Origin: a bacterium
Lineage (GTDB): Bacteria > Bdellovibrionota > UBA1018
Direction: 5' to 3'
Length of the DNA: 42,539 bases
Assembly: GCA_019751945.1 (NCBI GenBank)
Contig: JAIEMT010000015.1
Span: 1-42,539, forward strand
How positions within the stretch are numbered: position 1 is the stretch's first letter; every line of letters begins with the position of its first letter. A program made the position numbers and the translations under genes. The notes under the pieces were generated by a model. The model saw only the letters and a program-made list of their open reading frames with translations. It did not search any database and was not told the origin of the DNA. This document shows positions 39,801 to 42,539 of the stretch, in pieces.

Positions 39801-41795
39801 ATGGCCCATGACCTGATTTCTCATCAGCTTCGATACCTCGAAGGCAACGACATCATGAATGCGACGTTCGGCGGAATGTCGAATATGACCATCCTTTCCG
39901 GCCATCAGCAAGAAGGCTTGATGGCGATGGAAAAGGCGGTGGATTACCTGAATCGTGTGGACGCGAGTAAACGCCTCGGGCAATCGCATACCTTTCTCAG
40001 TACGCTGGTTCAGATCTACGCCAGTCTGGGGCGCGTGGCAGAAGCTCAGAACATGTTTGAACCCATGAAAACCTATGTGGAGTCCAAGCCCGAAGACATC
40101 TGCGGAGCGATTGGTTATTACGGGTCGATTTTGGGATACTATTGCGAGGTGGGTGAGACCGGTTCCGCAGTCGATCAGGCCATTGAAAGTGGGCTGAAGA
40201 AAACGGGGAGCCTATCTTTTCTCTGTATGCCCCACTTCAAATATTTCTACGTGTTTGCAGCGTATGCGCGATTGGAGCAGTATCTTTCGGCAAAATCAGA
40301 AGAAGAGCAGGCGCTTGCTCTCAAGAATCTAAAAACGCAGCTTCGATTTTTAAAATCCTCAGGGCTTCTTCCCAGTTGGAATGCAGTGAGAGCACATGCC
40401 TTCATTATTGAGGCGGCGATTTTCAGAATCAGAAAAAACTGGCGTCAGTCTGAAAAGAGTCTGGCGCGGGCGATGAAGCAGTCTAGCTCTCAGGACTTGC
40501 CGCTGGTCTTGTATGAGGTTCTACTGCAGCAGGCCCACCTTGCCAAAGATCAGGGTCTATTGGAATCGGCGCAGACTCTGGCTCGATCAGCCAGTTTCCT
40601 AGCCCAAGGTTACGGTTGGAAGTTGAAGGCTCAGAAGGTTTCTAAATATTTCAAATTCCAAGCAGGACATTTTTCTGGTTCGCTGGTTCAAAACAGATCT
40701 TACCTGAATACTTCGATGATTCCTGTGGTGGATGGACGTCGCGACGAGCAGCTCAAGAGCTTGATCCAAATCTGCACGAACTCCGTAGGTCTCACTGGAG
40801 TCGAGGATCAGAGCCGACTCCTGCTGGATCACGTTATTAAGTTCTTCGGTGCCGATCGCGGATTCGTTTTCACCAAGCAGGCGCAGTCTGCAGAGTCGCA
40901 ATTCTTAGTCGGGCGAACGAATGGCCAGGTGGATGTTTCACTGGCTGGAAATTTCAGTAAGAAGGCGCTCGAGAAATCTTACAATAATAAGAATCCCCTG
41001 ATTCTCAATATTGGTGAGAACTCCGTCGAATCCGAAAGCGACAGCGTGATTCTCAACAACTTACGCAGTATTCTCGTCGCACCGATGATGCACCGAGATC
41101 ATATTCTTGGGGCAATCTACTTGGACAATCGCGCGGTACGCGGCCTCTTTCAGGAGATGGACAAGGTTTACATTGCGGCAGCAGCCGGAATTTTAGCTGC
41201 GTCGTTGGAGTCGAATCGAGCAGCACAACTTGAGATCGAAAAGACAGCCCTTGCCGAGCGCGAAAGAATTTCTACCGAGTTGGCGTTCACCGATCCTCTC
41301 ACCAGCCTGCGAAATCGCCGTTACTTTACGGAACGCATGAAAGAGAGCATCTCTCATAGCAATCGCTACAAGAGTTCGTTCGTGCTGGCCATTGTGGATA
41401 TCGACTTCTTCAAAAAGATTAACGATCAATACGGTCACGACATCGGCGACCTAGTTCTGATTCAGCTCGCTGCAACTTTAAAAGCCAGCGTGCGCCCGAC
41501 AGATATTATTTGCCGTTTGGGAGGCGAAGAGTTCGCCATCATCTTCAGCGAACTCGAACTAGCGAATGCGGATCTTGCTATGAAGAGGGTCTACGAGCAG
41601 ATTGCCGCGCAGTCTTTTGGAAATGAAGCGAATCCATTGAAAGTCACCGTCAGCGCCGGCCTTGTGGGCTGCATGGGCGGGGATGGCCCCGCCTTCGACG
41701 AGCTCTATAAAGGAGCAGACGAGCTGCTTTACCAGGCCAAGCACAATGGGCGAAATCAGTACCGAATTGAGCCTTATCGCAAGAAAGCGGCTTAG
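36894..41795 (+). CDS. Ser/Thr kinase - AAA-type ATPase - GAF - diguanylate cyclase fusion
   Basis: This is a 1633-residue cytoplasmic signalling protein. The N-terminal Hanks kinase (about 12-270) has a P-loop IGEGRQSEV (19-27), Lys40, HRDIKPRN (131-138), DFG (151-153) and APE-like ASPEQ. A PknK/STAND-like ATPase follows, with Walker A GPSGAGKT (325-332) and Walker B LVLFIDDIQWID (449-460). A long helical, TPR-like region (about 700-1270), a GAF domain (about 1300-1440) and a GGDEF domain (about 1465-1630) complete it. The GGEEF active site (1543-1547) and the inhibitory RxxD (Arg1534, Asp1537) are intact, so it probably makes cyclic di-GMP with feedback control. The kinase-AAA-GAF-GGDEF order links phosphorylation to c-di-GMP in one chain. 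The ligand and targets are unknown. Confidence 0.93.
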   Translation: MAEQKDFPEIDGLKILRRIGEGRQSEVFEGVFDSKPVAAKLQKIQDASLATSRVHILREAAYLSILHGPGIPEIYDVGESQGRTYILQELLSGRSLGHTLELGPLEVKDTLSIAVQLARVLDRVHKKNLVHRDIKPRNVIYDTHGKASLIDFGLAVRSLNTDSDEEVAGTFLYASPEQGGGIERSVDHRSDLYSFGVLLYECCTGQVPFVGNSIPELIRRHTLERPVPPIQKNPKTPAALNDIILKLLEKDPDNRFSSAWALLKEIKTRFPEVLDSQDADAEEDPFSDSASKESKLVGRNDFLAQLRKDLESALAGSGCISLVSGPSGAGKTRLIREILYQAQKEGALLLSSKCAQNGTPLPFAPLREAIENLLSRGKKLSAERSVEFYKKVREAVENDAQVLKGFTRTLTEICGKPGEETELAKISPDQFYGVLSQFLSKLPQVLGPLVLFIDDIQWIDEGSLKVLRILKNSLSELKFLVICSCRKDGSSQSSLDMLKRELGDKVSSDISLSPFTRADSALMIQELLGIRPVGPEIVDQIYSRSAGLPFAINEYVRTFLEAGLLFPVQGRWNLDSVGLSKVAVSSNAIDIVLERSKQLTPSAKSFLSMAALWGPRFPASIIGNSLGFENRQLLRVIDEVRNASLIESTEEEYEIDFIHDKVQEAFATYLSEEETRNGHLAIAKSIEEAPHGTEQYVYELADHYRLGGEDDPYRTIATCIRAAKRAIADFAPEEAFNYFETGFDLSKKLGIKLDAHVVRSRAEVCAQVGKYDEALTLFHQLLNELKDPIEKARVHNRLARIHAFHREIGKSWTHVREGLRALGVWKYQNPVLFWIQVIFDTVKGLVSDFLRTSPSRNSEKRRKYEVTAELSEVGGVTAYHLNDAFKFIAVVGPSIYPAVRMGDSKELAIAYAAFSAGLGVVGLKGLSLYYIRKSAAVAQRMGDPFLATRVRLLNIYILQFGNEWAKARAMAHDLISHQLRYLEGNDIMNATFGGMSNMTILSGHQQEGLMAMEKAVDYLNRVDASKRLGQSHTFLSTLVQIYASLGRVAEAQNMFEPMKTYVESKPEDICGAIGYYGSILGYYCEVGETGSAVDQAIESGLKKTGSLSFLCMPHFKYFYVFAAYARLEQYLSAKSEEEQALALKNLKTQLRFLKSSGLLPSWNAVRAHAFIIEAAIFRIRKNWRQSEKSLARAMKQSSSQDLPLVLYEVLLQQAHLAKDQGLLESAQTLARSASFLAQGYGWKLKAQKVSKYFKFQAGHFSGSLVQNRSYLNTSMIPVVDGRRDEQLKSLIQICTNSVGLTGVEDQSRLLLDHVIKFFGADRGFVFTKQAQSAESQFLVGRTNGQVDVSLAGNFSKKALEKSYNNKNPLILNIGENSVESESDSVILNNLRSILVAPMMHRDHILGAIYLDNRAVRGLFQEMDKVYIAAAAGILAASLESNRAAQLEIEKTALAERERISTELAFTDPLTSLRNRRYFTERMKESISHSNRYKSSFVLAIVDIDFFKKINDQYGHDIGDLVLIQLAATLKASVRPTDIICRLGGEEFAIIFSELELANADLAMKRVYEQIAAQSFGNEANPLKVTVSAGLVGCMGGDGPAFDELYKGADELLYQAKHNGRNQYRIEPYRKKAA

Positions 41796-41818
41796 AGAAA
41801 ATCCTGCTAAGACGAAGG

Positions 41819-42315
41819 CTACTGGCCCTTCATCTGCCCGTACATGGCTTCAATATCCGCTTCCGTGACTCCAAAAAAACTCAGGGGTTTGCCGGAAAGA
41901 GGTTGATGAGATTCAAAATCGCTCAAATAGATAGTCGCCCAAAGCCAAATACTCTGATCACTATTAGCTAAGGCGTCTTTTGCGAATCTCAAGCTCGAAG
42001 CCGCTCTACGGGTGTGCCCGATTTTCGATAACTCAGAAATCTCTTCCGCAGTCGTGCTGTGCCGAAGTACTCTGGAGTCTGCTTTGAATCAGGCAGCCTG
42101 TTGCGAAAATCATCGGTATAGAATACCAACCAGTAACCGTCATTCTCGCCCTGGGCTTCTTCACGCGCCCGGCTCAATGCAAAACTGGCAGATCGTCCAG
42201 CCTCTTTTTCAGGAGCAAAATAATCGCTCAGTTCTAAGTCCCCCGGCCAAGTCCATCCCGGAGTTGCCGAGAAAACAGTCGTCAAAATCACAAAGGCCCA
42301 AAGTCGGATGTTCAT
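41819..42315 (-). pseudogene. Frameshifted small exported protein
   Basis: The minus-strand gene starts at ATG 42315 with a signal peptide (MNIRLWAFVILTTVFSATPGWT) and is open to a TGA at 41989. Protein-like sequence then continues in the -1 frame: from about 42085 it reads ADSRVLRHSTTAEEISELSK..., then RFAKDALANSDQSIWLWATIY and ends FFGVTEADIEAMYGQMKGQ at TAG 41819. Joined at the TTT/AAA run (42083-42085) the protein would have about 165 residues. A single missing A there explains the break. It could be a true pseudogene or a sequencing error. No family is recognised. It converges on the kinase gene. Confidence 0.7.
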
Positions 42316-42374
42316 GAAATCACCTCAAAGAATGAGACTTCTAATTCATCGTAATGCAATGTGTCAATGCTGTT

Positions 42375-42539
42375 TCAACCAGGATGGTGAAGGAGTTGAT
42401 GATGTCCTTTGCAAAGAAGGGTGAGGTTGTCGAGCGTCGTTTCCCCTCCCTGTGACAAGGGCTTCTTATGATGGATATCGAGCCAGCGCCTTTCAGTGCA
42501 GCGCTTGCCTTCTTGTTGATGCGTGCACTGGGCCTGATC
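42375..42539 (-). CDS. HNH endonuclease, C-terminal part (cut by window edge)
   Basis: The minus strand is open from the window end to TGA at 42375 (54 residues). It reads as the C-terminal HNH domain: CTHQQEGKRC, then RRWLDIHHKKPLSQGG, TTLDNLTLLCKGHHQLLHHPG. The D-I-H-H, N and H of the HNH signature are all present, together with paired cysteines that usually bind zinc. The N-terminus is outside the window. HNH proteins of this form act as DNA nucleases in mobile elements, phages and host genomes; the role here cannot be told. Confidence 0.85.
   Translation of the reverse strand, partial: DQAQCTHQQEGKRCTERRWLDIHHKKPLSQGGETTLDNLTLLCKGHHQLLHHPG

Overview
The window (about 50% GC) looks like chromosomal DNA from a Gram-negative deltaproteobacterial-type bacterium, most plausibly Bdellovibrionota. 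The evidence is a conserved rimP-nusA-infB-rbfA-truB operon, hflX and gltX, set among many large exported proteins and lipoproteins, a FadL-type outer-membrane porin, LamG lipoproteins, an XRE regulator with a DUF4423/TIGR02147-like tail, and a giant signalling kinase. The lineage is an inference from gene content, because no rRNA or other marker is present.

Left part (1-9.2 kb). The 3' end of an IS5-type transposase opens the window. A leftward three-gene operon follows under a near-consensus sigma-70 promoter (4537-4565): a membrane-anchored coiled-coil protein with a Pro/Ala linker, an exported HEAT-like protein, and an exported caspase-hemoglobinase-fold (CHAT/C13-like) protein with a C-terminal Lcl/DUF1566 domain. 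Upstream are suhB and a class IV aminotransferase, overlapping head to tail. Divergent hflX is overlapped by a gene for an exported two-lobed aspartic-protease-like protein.

Middle part (9.2-23.4 kb). An exported orphan protein has a good sigma-54 promoter match. Next is a three-gene toxin-antitoxin-like cassette (RHH antitoxin, RelE-type toxin, XRE regulator), each gene overlapping the next, behind a perfect 24-bp palindrome that covers the promoter spacer. It meets tail to tail the leftward translation operon rimP-nusA-infB-rbfA-truB, which has a minus-strand intrinsic-terminator-like hairpin in its leader. Then come an exported unknown, a divergent methyltransferase/TetR pair, a small XRE gene, an orphan coding fragment, a cytochrome c fused to a SUOX-like domain, and gltX.

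Right part (23.4-42.5 kb). Two paralogous LamG lipoproteins flank a block of exported proteins. Inside are a DTW-domain tRNA modification enzyme, a FadL/OmpP1 porin and, most striking, a tight leftward four-gene operon encoding only exported or membrane-anchored proteins: a Hint (hedgehog/intein-like) protein, a subtilase-like lipoprotein with Glu where the catalytic Asp is expected, a small membrane-anchored protein, and a 942-residue protein joining a MACPF-like N-terminal region to LRR and Kelch repeats. I regard this as the best candidate for an undescribed system in the window. Beyond it lie a 1633-residue Ser/Thr kinase-ATPase-GAF-diguanylate cyclase fusion, a frameshifted small exported gene, and the C-terminus of an HNH nuclease cut by the window edge. 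I found no tRNA, rRNA or CRISPR array.
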